From NCBI GenBank assembly GCA_036259355.1, contig DATABY010000001.1, positions 1 to 12,850 on the forward strand: DNA of 12,850 bases, written 5' to 3'. The first letter of the stretch is position 1. Each line of letters starts with the position of its first letter. The notes below the pieces were generated by a model. It searched no databases. It was not told the origin of the DNA and saw only the letters and a program-made list of their open reading frames with translations. The stretch is from JALZDI01 sp036259355. GTDB lineage: Bacteria > Actinomycetota > Actinomycetes > Propionibacteriales > Nocardioidaceae. A program made the translations under genes and the position numbers. This document shows positions 1-6,546 of this stretch, piece after piece.

Positions 1-183
1 CAGCGCCGCACCCTCGGCGAGGACGGCCGACGCCCCCGCCAGGCCGCCGAGGAACAGGTAGGCCGGGACGTCGGGCTGCTTCCACACCGGCGGCTTGATG
101 ACCGGCCGGCCGTAGTAGGAGCGGTACTTCTCGTCCGCCTCGTCGGCGCCGGCCTGTGCGGCGCGGGCGTCGTGCGTGGTCAC
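1..183 (-). CDS. nrfD: NrfD-type membrane subunit of formate dehydrogenase (N-terminal part, runs off the left edge)
   Basis: Only the first 61 codons are present; the gene continues beyond position 1. It starts with GTG at 183-181, which overlaps the TGA stop of fdhB (182-180) in a GTGA junction, so translation is probably coupled. The N-terminus is a hydrophilic, alanine- and glutamate-rich stretch of about 30 residues with a Tyr-Tyr-Gly-Arg-Pro motif. It is followed by PVWKQPDVPAYLFLGG and the start of a first membrane helix rich in Gly and Ala, as is usual at the beginning of NrfD/PsrC proteins. Members of that family are multi-helix quinone-reactive subunits that take electrons from an iron-sulfur partner. 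Position behind fdhA and fdhB supports the role of membrane anchor and quinone reductase in this complex. The assignment rests on about 60 residues plus context. Confidence 0.8.
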   Translation of the reverse strand, partial: MTTHDARAAQAGADEADEKYRSYYGRPVIKPPVWKQPDVPAYLFLGGLAGASAVLAEGAAL

Positions 184-1043
184 CGGCGGCCCCCGACGAA
201 CGCCGCAGCGGCGGCGACGAGCAGGCCGCCGGCAGCGGCGCCCACGTGCCTCCACATCGACGGCAGGTCGCGTGTCGTGACCACCGGGTCTGGGGGAAGG
301 CCGTACACCTCGGGCTCGTCGAGCAGCAGGAAGAACGCCCCGTCGCCGCCCACCCCGTCCTCGGGGTCCTGGCCGTACAGCCGTGCCACGTCGACGCCAC
401 GCTCGTGCAGCTCATCGACGCGTCGCTGGGCGCGGTCGCGCAGCTCGTCCACCTCGCCGAACTGGATCGAGTCGGTGGGACAGGCCTTCGAGCAGGCCGG
501 CTCCTCCCCGTCCTTGAGCCGGTCGTAGCACAGCGTGCACTTGAAGACCCGCCCGTCCTCCTTGCGCTGGTCGATGACGCCGTACGGGCACGCAGGCACG
601 CAGTACCCGCAGCCGTTGCAGATGTCGGGCTGCACCACCACCGTGCCGAACTCGGTCCGGAACAGCGAGCCGGTCGGGCAGACGTCCAGGCAGGCGGCGT
701 GCGTGCAGTGCTTGCACACGTCGGACGACATCAGCCAGCGGACCTCGGTGTCGGCCTCCAGACCGCCCTGCGGGTCGGGCGGACCGACGCCAGGCAGGCC
801 GAGGTCGGTGGTGGTGGCGACCGGCGTGGACTGCTCGATGAACGCCACGTGGCGCCAGCTGTCCGCGCCGAGCTGCTGGGTGTTGTCGTAGGACATCCCG
901 GTCAGCTCGAGGTTGCCGCCGGGGACGTTGTTCCAGGTCTTGCACGCGACCTCGCACGCCTTGCACCCGATGCAGAGGCTGGTGTCGGTGAAGAAGCCCA
1001 TCCGCGGCTGGCTCGTGTCGGCTGCGCTCGTGGCGTGCTTCAT
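180..1043 (-). CDS. fdhB: Formate dehydrogenase iron-sulfur (beta) subunit
   Basis: A 287-residue ferredoxin-like electron-transfer subunit. It holds sixteen cysteines in four groups: C24/C27/C30/C34, C110/C113/C118/C122, C142/C145/C148/C152 and C169/C172/C184/C188. This is the arrangement expected for four [4Fe-4S] clusters, as in FdnH/FdoH-type beta subunits, which wire the catalytic subunit to the membrane subunit. Near the C-terminus (about 266-284) lies one Ala/Gly/Val-rich hydrophobic stretch that could be a membrane anchor like the single helix of E. coli FdnH. The ATG at 1043 overlaps the stop of fdhA (ATGA), and the stop overlaps the GTG of nrfD. A longer frame continues upstream to 1682, but that part is the shadow of fdhA; the cysteine-rich homology begins just after the ATG at 1043. 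No cluster ligand is missing. Confidence 0.94.
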   Translation of the reverse strand: MKHATSAADTSQPRMGFFTDTSLCIGCKACEVACKTWNNVPGGNLELTGMSYDNTQQLGADSWRHVAFIEQSTPVATTTDLGLPGVGPPDPQGGLEADTEVRWLMSSDVCKHCTHAACLDVCPTGSLFRTEFGTVVVQPDICNGCGYCVPACPYGVIDQRKEDGRVFKCTLCYDRLKDGEEPACSKACPTDSIQFGEVDELRDRAQRRVDELHERGVDVARLYGQDPEDGVGGDGAFFLLLDEPEVYGLPPDPVVTTRDLPSMWRHVGAAAGGLLVAAAAAFVGGRR

Positions 1044-4000
1044 GCGGTGCCCTTGCCCTTCCCCTCGTCGATGCCGGCACGACTCCGGTACTCCTCCACC
1101 AGCGCCAACCTGGCCCTGCCCCGAGGTCGTCGCCCGGGCCGGATGTCGCACGTGCCGACCTTCTCCTGGATGTGGACGTTGGGGTCCAGCGACACGTTGA
1201 CCAGGTCGTTGGCCGAGTCGCCGGGGCTGATGCCGTTGTTGCCCCAGTGGTACGGCAGTCCCACCTGGTGCAGCCGTCGGCCCTCGACCCGCAGCGGCCG
1301 CATCCGGTCGGTCACCAGCACGCGCGCCTCGATGGCGGCACGCGAGGTGACGACCGTGGCCCAGCCGCCGTGGGTGAGACCCCGCTCGTCGGCCAGCGCC
1401 TTGGACACCTCGCAGAACATCTCCGGCTGCAGCTCCGACAGGTACGGCAGGCCGCGGCTCATGCCTCCCGCGGTGTGGTGCTCGGTCAGCCGGTAGGTGG
1501 TGAACACGAACGGGAACACGCCGCCGGCGTCGTCGCCGTTGAGCGGGTTCGCCGGATGGCTGTACTGCTCGCGGGCCGGGTTGCTCTGCTGGGCGTAGAG
1601 CCGGTTGCGTACCGGCGACTCGGGAGGTTCGTAGTGCGTCGGCAACGGGCCGTCCGCGAGCCCGGCCGGCACGTACAGCCACGACTTGCCGTCGGTCTGC
1701 ATGATGAACGGGTCGCGTCCACCGATCGCGTCGGGGCCGGTCGCCCCTTCCTCGGGCACGTGGTCCGGGGGCCGGTCCGCGATGAAGTCGGGCACGTCAT
1801 GCCCGGTCCACTTTCCCTGCTCCGCGTCCCACCAGACGTAGGCCTTGCGCTCACTCCACGGCTTCCCGTCGGGGTCGGCGGAGGCGCGGTTGTAGATGAT
1901 GCGCCGGTTCGACGGCCACGCCCATCCCCATTCCAGGGCGACCCAGCTCTGCTCGCTGCCGGGCTTGCGGCGTGCGGTCTGGTTGGTCTCGTCGGCGTAG
2001 CAGCCGCAGTAGATCCAGCATCCGCAGCGCGTCGAGCCGTCGTCCTTGAGCTGGGTGTACGACGACAGCGCGCTTCCGTCCGGACCGCTGCCGTTGATCT
2101 CCCGCAGCACCGCGTCGGCCGCGGGCTCGGCGAGGTCGCCCTTCTCGGGGTAGTCCCAGGTGAGGTCCAGCAGCGGCCGGTCACGCTCGTCGGTGGAGCC
2201 GGCGAGCTTGGCCCGGATCCGCTTGCCGAGGTGGTAGTAGAACCACAGGTCGCTGCGCGCGTCGCCCGGCGGCTCGGTGGCGGCGTGGTGCCACTGCAGC
2301 ATCCGCTGGGTGTTGGTGAACGACCCGTCCTTCTCGGCGTGCGCGGCCGACGGCAGGAAGAACACCTCGGTGCCGACGTCGGCCGGCAGCATCTCGCCGG
2401 TCTCGACCTCCGGACCGTCCTTCCAGAAAGTGGCGGACTCGATCATCGCCATGTCCCTGACCACGAGCCACTCGAGGTTGGCGAGACCGAGGCGCTGCAG
2501 CTTGCCGTTGGCCGAGCCCACCGCGGGGTTCTGCCCCACCAGGAAGTAGCCCTTGACCTTGCCCTCGATCTGGTCGAGCACGGTCTGGTAGGTGCCGTGG
2601 TTGCCGGTCAGCCGTGGCAGGTAGTCGAAGCAGTAGTCGTTGTCGGCGGTCGCGGCGTCGCCCCACCACGACTTCAGCAGGCTCACGGCGTACGACCGCA
2701 TCTCGCCCCAGAAGCCGGTGGCGCCGGCGTCCTGCGCGACGAACGTGTCGAGATCGAGGTGGGCGCCCGCGTGCGGCATCGGGATGTAGCCGGGGAGCAG
2801 GTTGAACAACGTCGGGATGTCGGTCGAACCCTGGATGCTCGCGTGCCCGCGCAGGGCCAGGATGCCGCCCCCGGGACGCCCGATGTTGCCCAGCAGCTGC
2901 TGCAGGATCGCCGCCGTACGGATCGCCTGCACTCCGGACGCGTGCTGGGTCCAGGCGACCGCGTAGCAGAACGCGCTGGTGCGCTCCCGGCCGCTGTTGC
3001 GGGTCAGCTCCTCGGCCACCCGCAGGAAGTGCTCCTCGGGCACGCCGCAGATCTCGGCGACCATCTCGGGGGTGTAGCGGGCGAAGTGCCGCTTGAGGAC
3101 CTGGAAGACACAGCGTGGGTGCTGCAGCGTCTCGTCGCGGTGCGGCTTGCCGCCCACGGCCGGTCCGCCGGACCCGCTGGTCTCGGAGTGCGACTCGCCC
3201 GACGACTTGCCCGGGGGTCCGCCGGCCTGCTGGGGATCGCGGTGGCCGGCGGCCGGGGCGGCCGACACGCCCTCGTACTCCCACGTCGCGCTGTCGTAGG
3301 AACCGCTGTCCTGGTCGAACCCGGAGAACAGCCCGTCGAGGTCCTCGACGTCCTGGAAGTCCTCACCGATGATCGCGGCCGCGTTCGTGTAGGCGGTGAC
3401 GTACTCGCGGAAGTACAGGTCGTTCGCCAGCACGTAGTTGACCAGGCCGCCGAGGAACGCGATGTCGGTGCCGGCGCGCAGTGCGACGTGGATGTCGGCC
3501 ACCGCCGACGTGCGCGTGAACCGGGGGTCGACGTGGATGATCGTCGCGCCCCGTTCCCGCGCCTCCATGACCCACTGCAACCCGACCGGGTGGTTCTCGG
3601 CCATGTTCGAGCCCTGGATGACGATGCAGTCCGAGTTGGCCAGATCCTGTTGGAACGTCGTGGCACCGCCGCGACCGAACGATGTCCCCAGACCGGGGAC
3701 CGTGGAGGAGTGTCAAATACGGGCCTGGTTCTCGACCTGGACCGCGCCCAGCGCGGTGTAGAGCTTCTTCATGAGGTAGTTCTCCTCGTTGTCGAGGGTC
3801 GCTCCTCCGAGGCTCGCCAGGCCCATCGTGCGGCGCAGCTGCTTCCCGTCCTGCTCCTGCTGCCAGGTGTCGCGCCGGGTCTGGATGACCCGGTCGGCGA
3901 TCATGTCCACCGCGGTGTCGAGGTCGAGGTCCTCCCACTCGGTCCCGTGGGGGCGCCGGTAGCGGACCTTGGTCACCCGGTCCGGCGCGTGCACCAGCTG

Positions 4001-4279
4001 GAGGCTGGCACTTCCCTTCGGGCAGAGCCGACCGCGCGAGACAGGACTGTCCGGATCACCCTCGATCTGGGTGATCTCGTCGTCCTTGACGTAGATCCGC
4101 TGAGCACAGCCGACCGCGCAGTACGGACAGACGGAGCCGACCACGCGGTCGGCCTCCCGGGTGCGCGCCGTGACCTCCTCGCCCCAGCGGGACCGCGCCG
4201 AGTCGCCGCGGCCGAGCGGGTCCGGTCCGGTGAGCTGGCGGTAGACCGGCCAGCCCTCGAGGAACGTACGCACTCCCAT
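1040..4279 (-). CDS. fdhA: Selenocysteine-containing formate dehydrogenase catalytic (alpha) subunit
   Basis: Oxidises formate to CO2 at a molybdopterin (Mo/W-bisMGD) centre. Full length is 1079 residues if the UGA at 3715-3713 is read as selenocysteine 189. The N-terminus carries the [4Fe-4S] ligands C51, C54, C58 and C86, with K88 at the position of the electron-relay lysine. Sec189 is followed by His190, the catalytic Sec-His pair of this family. The frame resumes without a break to 1040, and family-like sequence spans the UGA on both sides, so this is not a frameshift or pseudogene. A low-complexity Gly/Ser/Pro segment lies at about 340-390. A Cys-rich motif CGCWIYCGC covers residues 752-760. 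The start is ATG 4279, with a GGGAGGAG Shine-Dalgarno and a 6-nt spacer. No twin-arginine signal is visible, so the active site is probably cytoplasmic, unlike E. coli FdnG. The stop overlaps fdhB. Callers that treat TGA as stop will split the gene into about 188 and 854-890 residues. Confidence 0.95.
3679..3715 (-). promoter_or_regulatory. SECIS element with in-frame selenocysteine UGA
   Basis: On the minus strand the UGA (3715-3713) is followed after 18 nt by the loop GGUCU (3694-3690), closed by a perfect 6-bp stem GUCCCC/GGGGAC (3700-3695 with 3689-3684). Beyond a 2-nt bulge, three more pairs, ACG with CGU, extend the stem to 3703 and 3679. In E. coli fdhF, as I remember it, the same GGUCU loop sits 18 nt after the UGA, and the GU of that loop is what SelB domain 4 contacts. 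Here the stem lacks the bulged U of the E. coli apical stem. The element lies inside the coding region, as expected for bacteria, and supports reading the UGA as Sec. Confidence 0.88.
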
Positions 4280-4352
4280 GCCGCGCTCCTCCCGTCACCC
4301 GCGTCACCGGCGTGCCCCCACCGTAACCATGGACACGGCTACCCGTAAATAC

Positions 4353-4366
4353 TTGCGATGCCGCAA
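4353..4366. promoter_or_regulatory. Palindrome with CRP/FNR-like geometry in the fdhA divergent promoter region
   Basis: TTGCG-ATGC-CGCAA is a perfect 5-4-5 inverted repeat in the 154-bp region between fdhA (start 4279) and the divergent membrane protein (start 4434). The TTGNN-N4-NNCAA shape is that of CRP/FNR-superfamily sites, although the inner bases are not the TTGAT of classical FNR. A looser 7-bp inverted pair GGACACG/CGTGTCC (4331-4337 and 4373-4379) brackets it unevenly. Two direct copies of CGTCACC (4293-4299 and 4302-4308) lie just upstream of the fdhA Shine-Dalgarno. No convincing -35/-10 pair could be assigned for either gene, so the operator role is an inference. Confidence 0.4.
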
Positions 4367-4433
4367 CGGTCGCGTGTCCGTGGGTACGGCAAAGGGGTCT
4401 ACCTCGCATCCTCCAGCGACAGGAGGCAGCACC

Positions 4434-5039
4434 ATGGACCCGTTTCCGATCTCGATGTTCCCGCCGTTCGCGCTGGGGTTCTTCGGGCTGGGCACCGGCT
4501 ATCTGATCTGGGGCCCGCAGGAGCTGTTCAAGGTCCCCGCCCGTGACCCGGGTGTCGACCGCGCCACCGGCGCCTGGGGAATCTGGATGCCGGGCTTCTG
4601 CCAGTTCGTCACCGGGGTGATGCTGTTCCTGGGGCTGACGCTGTTCCAGGTGTTCGACACTCCGGACTTCTACATGGCCGCACTGGCCTTCTCCGCCTAC
4701 GGCATCCACTGGTTCGTGCTCGGCTGGAACCGCTACGCGGGCAACGACCCTCGTCCCAACCTCGGTATGGCCGTGGCCTTCACGATCCTGTCCGTGCTCG
4801 GCATGGTGGTCTTCTACGGCGTCGGGCTCTGGCCGGTCGGCCTGCTGTTCACCGGACTGACGTGGGTCTACGTCAGCGACCTGTTCGAGGCCATCGGCAG
4901 CACCTTCGAGAAGCCCGGCATGAAGGAACGCGGCCTGCGCTCGCTCGGGCTGGCTCACGTGGTCACCGGGCTGTGGCTGATGTACCTGACGTTCGCGACC
5001 ACACTCAACTTCACCCTCGGGTTCAGCCTGCCGGCCTGA
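4434..5039 (+). CDS. Six-helix membrane protein beside formate dehydrogenase; possibly YaaH-like organic acid transporter
   Basis: A 201-residue hydrophobic protein with about six predicted membrane helices (roughly 9-30, 47-70, 79-98, 110-128, 131-150 and 170-192) and short polar loops. The start is ATG 4434, preceded by a perfect AGGAGG at 4421-4426 with a 7-nt spacer. Upstream in-frame codons back to 4278 have no such signal and cover the regulatory region. Size, helix number and the stretches PFALGFFGLGTG and LAFSAYGIHWFVLGW resemble the GPR1/FUN34/YaaH (acetate/succinate uptake) family, but the usual NPAPLGL signature is absent, so this is tentative. Divergence from fdhA and position ahead of selC-selA-selB suggest a link to formate metabolism, for example substrate movement or a small accessory membrane subunit. 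The CDS itself is secure; its function is not. Confidence 0.85.
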   Translation: MDPFPISMFPPFALGFFGLGTGYLIWGPQELFKVPARDPGVDRATGAWGIWMPGFCQFVTGVMLFLGLTLFQVFDTPDFYMAALAFSAYGIHWFVLGWNRYAGNDPRPNLGMAVAFTILSVLGMVVFYGVGLWPVGLLFTGLTWVYVSDLFEAIGSTFEKPGMKERGLRSLGLAHVVTGLWLMYLTFATTLNFTLGFSLPA

Positions 5040-5071
5040 GGTTCGCGCAGCCGCGGGTCGCGACACCGCAC

Positions 5072-5101
5072 CCGCCGCCGCACGGTTAGCATCGGCGGCG
5101 G
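5072..5101 (+). promoter_or_regulatory. Candidate selC promoter -10 within the loop of a 9-bp inverted repeat
   Basis: TAGCAT at 5087-5092 fits the actinobacterial -10 pattern TANNNT and ends 7 nt before the mature tRNA 5' base at 5100, so transcription could start at or next to the tRNA end. No good -35 was found. The -10 lies in the loop of a perfect inverted repeat, CCGCCGCCG (5072-5080) with CGGCGGCGG (5093-5101). The right arm includes the first two bases of the tRNA. In a read-through transcript the hairpin could act as a terminator for the upstream gene or mark the tRNA 5' processing site. Confidence 0.4.
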
Positions 5102-5194
5102 AGGCGTACCTCGTCTGGTGACGGGCGCGGTCTTCAAAACCGTTGTGGCCGAGCATCTCGGTCAGGCGGGTTCGATTCCCGTCCGCCTCCGCCA
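5100..5194 (+). tRNA. selC: tRNA-Sec (anticodon UCA)
   Basis: A 95-nt tRNA that reads UGA as selenocysteine. The acceptor stem is GGAGGCG (5100-5106) with CGCCTCC (5184-5190), followed by discriminator G5191 and an encoded CCA (5192-5194). The D-arm has the long 6-bp stem (5110-5115/5120-5125) and tight 4-nt loop TGGT typical of this tRNA. The anticodon stem is 5127-5131/5139-5143, with loop CTTCAAA and anticodon TCA at 5134-5136. A long variable arm pairs GGCCGA (5147-5152) with TCGGTC (5158-5163), plus U5146-A5164. The T-loop is TTCGATT (5171-5177). Acceptor plus T-stem total 13 bp (7+6, or 8+5 with a U5107/C5183 mismatch), as SelB-bound tRNA-Sec requires. It sits 35 nt before selA. Confidence 0.97.
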
Positions 5195-5229
5195 ACAGCC
5201 GTTTCGGTGTGCACGTCGGGAGGGGGCTC

Positions 5230-6540
5230 GTGTCGGACCCGCCTCGGCAGCCGGATCCGCGTCGGGTGGTGCCGCGCACGGACCGACTCCTCGCCGAGCC
5301 CAAGCTCCATGAGGCCGCCGCCCGGCTCGGCCCCGCCCTGGTGAAGGCCGCCGTCCGCGTCGCCCAGGAGCGCGTACGCCGGGGCGACCTGCACCCCGAC
5401 GACGTGGTCGCCGCGGTCGTGGAGTCTCTGCCGGCCGCTGCGACGACCATGCGCCCGGTCGTCAACGCCACCGGGGTCATCGTGCACACCAACCTCGGAC
5501 GGGCGCCGCTGTCGGAGGCCGCGGTCCAGGCGTTGCGTGTCGCAGCCGGCACGACCGACGTGGAGGTCGACCTGGCCACCGGCCGTCGCGGTCGCCGCGG
5601 CGCCGGTGCGGTCGCCGCCCTGCTGGCCGCCGTGCCGCAGGCGGAGGACGCGCACGTCGTCAACAACGGCGCCGCGGCGCTTGCGCTGCTGGCGGTCGCG
5701 TTCGCGGGCCGCGAGGTGGTCGTCGCGCGCGGGGAGCTCGTCGAGATCGGCGACGGCTTTCGCATCCCTGAGCTGCTCACGGGCGCCGGCCTGGTGCTCC
5801 GCGAGGTGGGGACCACCAACCGGGTCCGGCTGCAGGACTACGCCGACGCGGTCACGAACGCCACCGCGTTCGTCCTGAAGGTGCACCCGTCCAACTTCGT
5901 GGTCTCGGGCTTCACCTCCACCGTGTCCGTCCAAGCGCTGGCCGCCCTGCCCGTGCCCCTCGTCGTCGACATCGGCTCCGGGCTGCTCCGCCCGCACCCG
6001 CGGCTGCCGGACGAGCCCGACGCGGCCGGCGTCCTGCGCGGCGGTGCGGACCTGGTGACCTCGTCGGGGGACAAGCTGCTCGGCGGCCCGCAGTGCGGGC
6101 TGCTGCTCGGTCGGGCGGCGCTGGTGCAGCAGCTGCGCCGCCATCCGGTCGCCCGCGCGATGCGCGTCGACAAGCTGACGCTGGCGGCCCTGGAGGCGAC
6201 GCTGCAGGGGCCACTTCCACCGGTGCGACAGGCGCTGGCAACCGACCCCGGAACGCTGCACGAGCGAGCGGCGTCGATCGCTCGCCGTCTCGACGAGCTC
6301 GCCGTCGACGCCGTCGCGGTGCCGTCGACGGCAGCCGTGGGCGGGGGTGGCGCCCCCGGGGTGACCATCGACAGTGCCGCGGTATCGCTGCCGGCGGAGG
6401 GCGCCGCGCGGCTACGGGCGGGTGACCCCGCCGTGATGGGCAGGGTCGAGCAGGGGCGGCTGCTGCTCGACCTGGTCGCCGTCGACCCGCACGACGACGA
6501 CCGGCTCCTGCAGGCTGTACGCACGGCGTACGCGGGCTGA
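5230..6540 (+). CDS. selA: L-seryl-tRNA(Sec) selenium transferase
   Basis: Converts seryl-tRNA(Sec) to selenocysteinyl-tRNA(Sec) using selenophosphate and pyridoxal phosphate. The protein is 436 residues, slightly shorter than E. coli SelA. After an N-terminal tRNA-binding region comes PVVNATGVIVHTNLGRAPLS (77-96), a SelA hallmark. The PLP-binding lysine is K282 in SGDKLLGGPQCG. The chosen start is GTG 5230, preceded by GGGAGGGGG at about 5217-5225. The open frame reaches back to 5143, but that part lies mostly inside the tRNA. selB follows 6 nt after the stop, so the two are surely co-transcribed, probably together with selC. All core motifs visible to me are intact. Selenophosphate synthetase (selD) is not in the window. 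Confidence 0.96.
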   Translation: MSDPPRQPDPRRVVPRTDRLLAEPKLHEAAARLGPALVKAAVRVAQERVRRGDLHPDDVVAAVVESLPAAATTMRPVVNATGVIVHTNLGRAPLSEAAVQALRVAAGTTDVEVDLATGRRGRRGAGAVAALLAAVPQAEDAHVVNNGAAALALLAVAFAGREVVVARGELVEIGDGFRIPELLTGAGLVLREVGTTNRVRLQDYADAVTNATAFVLKVHPSNFVVSGFTSTVSVQALAALPVPLVVDIGSGLLRPHPRLPDEPDAAGVLRGGADLVTSSGDKLLGGPQCGLLLGRAALVQQLRRHPVARAMRVDKLTLAALEATLQGPLPPVRQALATDPGTLHERAASIARRLDELAVDAVAVPSTAAVGGGGAPGVTIDSAAVSLPAEGAARLRAGDPAVMGRVEQGRLLLDLVAVDPHDDDRLLQAVRTAYAG

Positions 6541-6546
6541 CGGGCC

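Noticed and set aside
3604..3720. fdhA as a pseudogene or frameshifted gene because of the stop at 3713
   Set aside because: The frame continues in the same phase after the UGA, the UGA is at the Sec position, and a SECIS hairpin plus selC, selA and selB are present.
1172..4348. Uninterrupted 1058-residue open frame on the plus strand, antisense to fdhA
   Set aside because: It mirrors fdhA codon structure in high-GC DNA, has no recognisable domain and no ribosome-binding site, while the minus strand carries clear formate dehydrogenase motifs across the whole span.
5100..5194. Integration site (att) at the tRNA 3' end
   Set aside because: selC is a known island insertion site, but no integrase and no repeat of the tRNA 3' end were seen in the window; selA follows directly.
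5143..5229. Longer SelA starting inside the tRNA
   Set aside because: The extension overlaps the tRNA gene and has no ribosome-binding site; GTG 5230 has GGGAGGGGG upstream.
4056..5819. 587-residue minus-strand frame covering the transporter, tRNA-Sec and the start of selA
   Set aside because: It is low-complexity Arg/Ala/Ser sequence, runs through a tRNA gene, and is opposite two better-supported genes.
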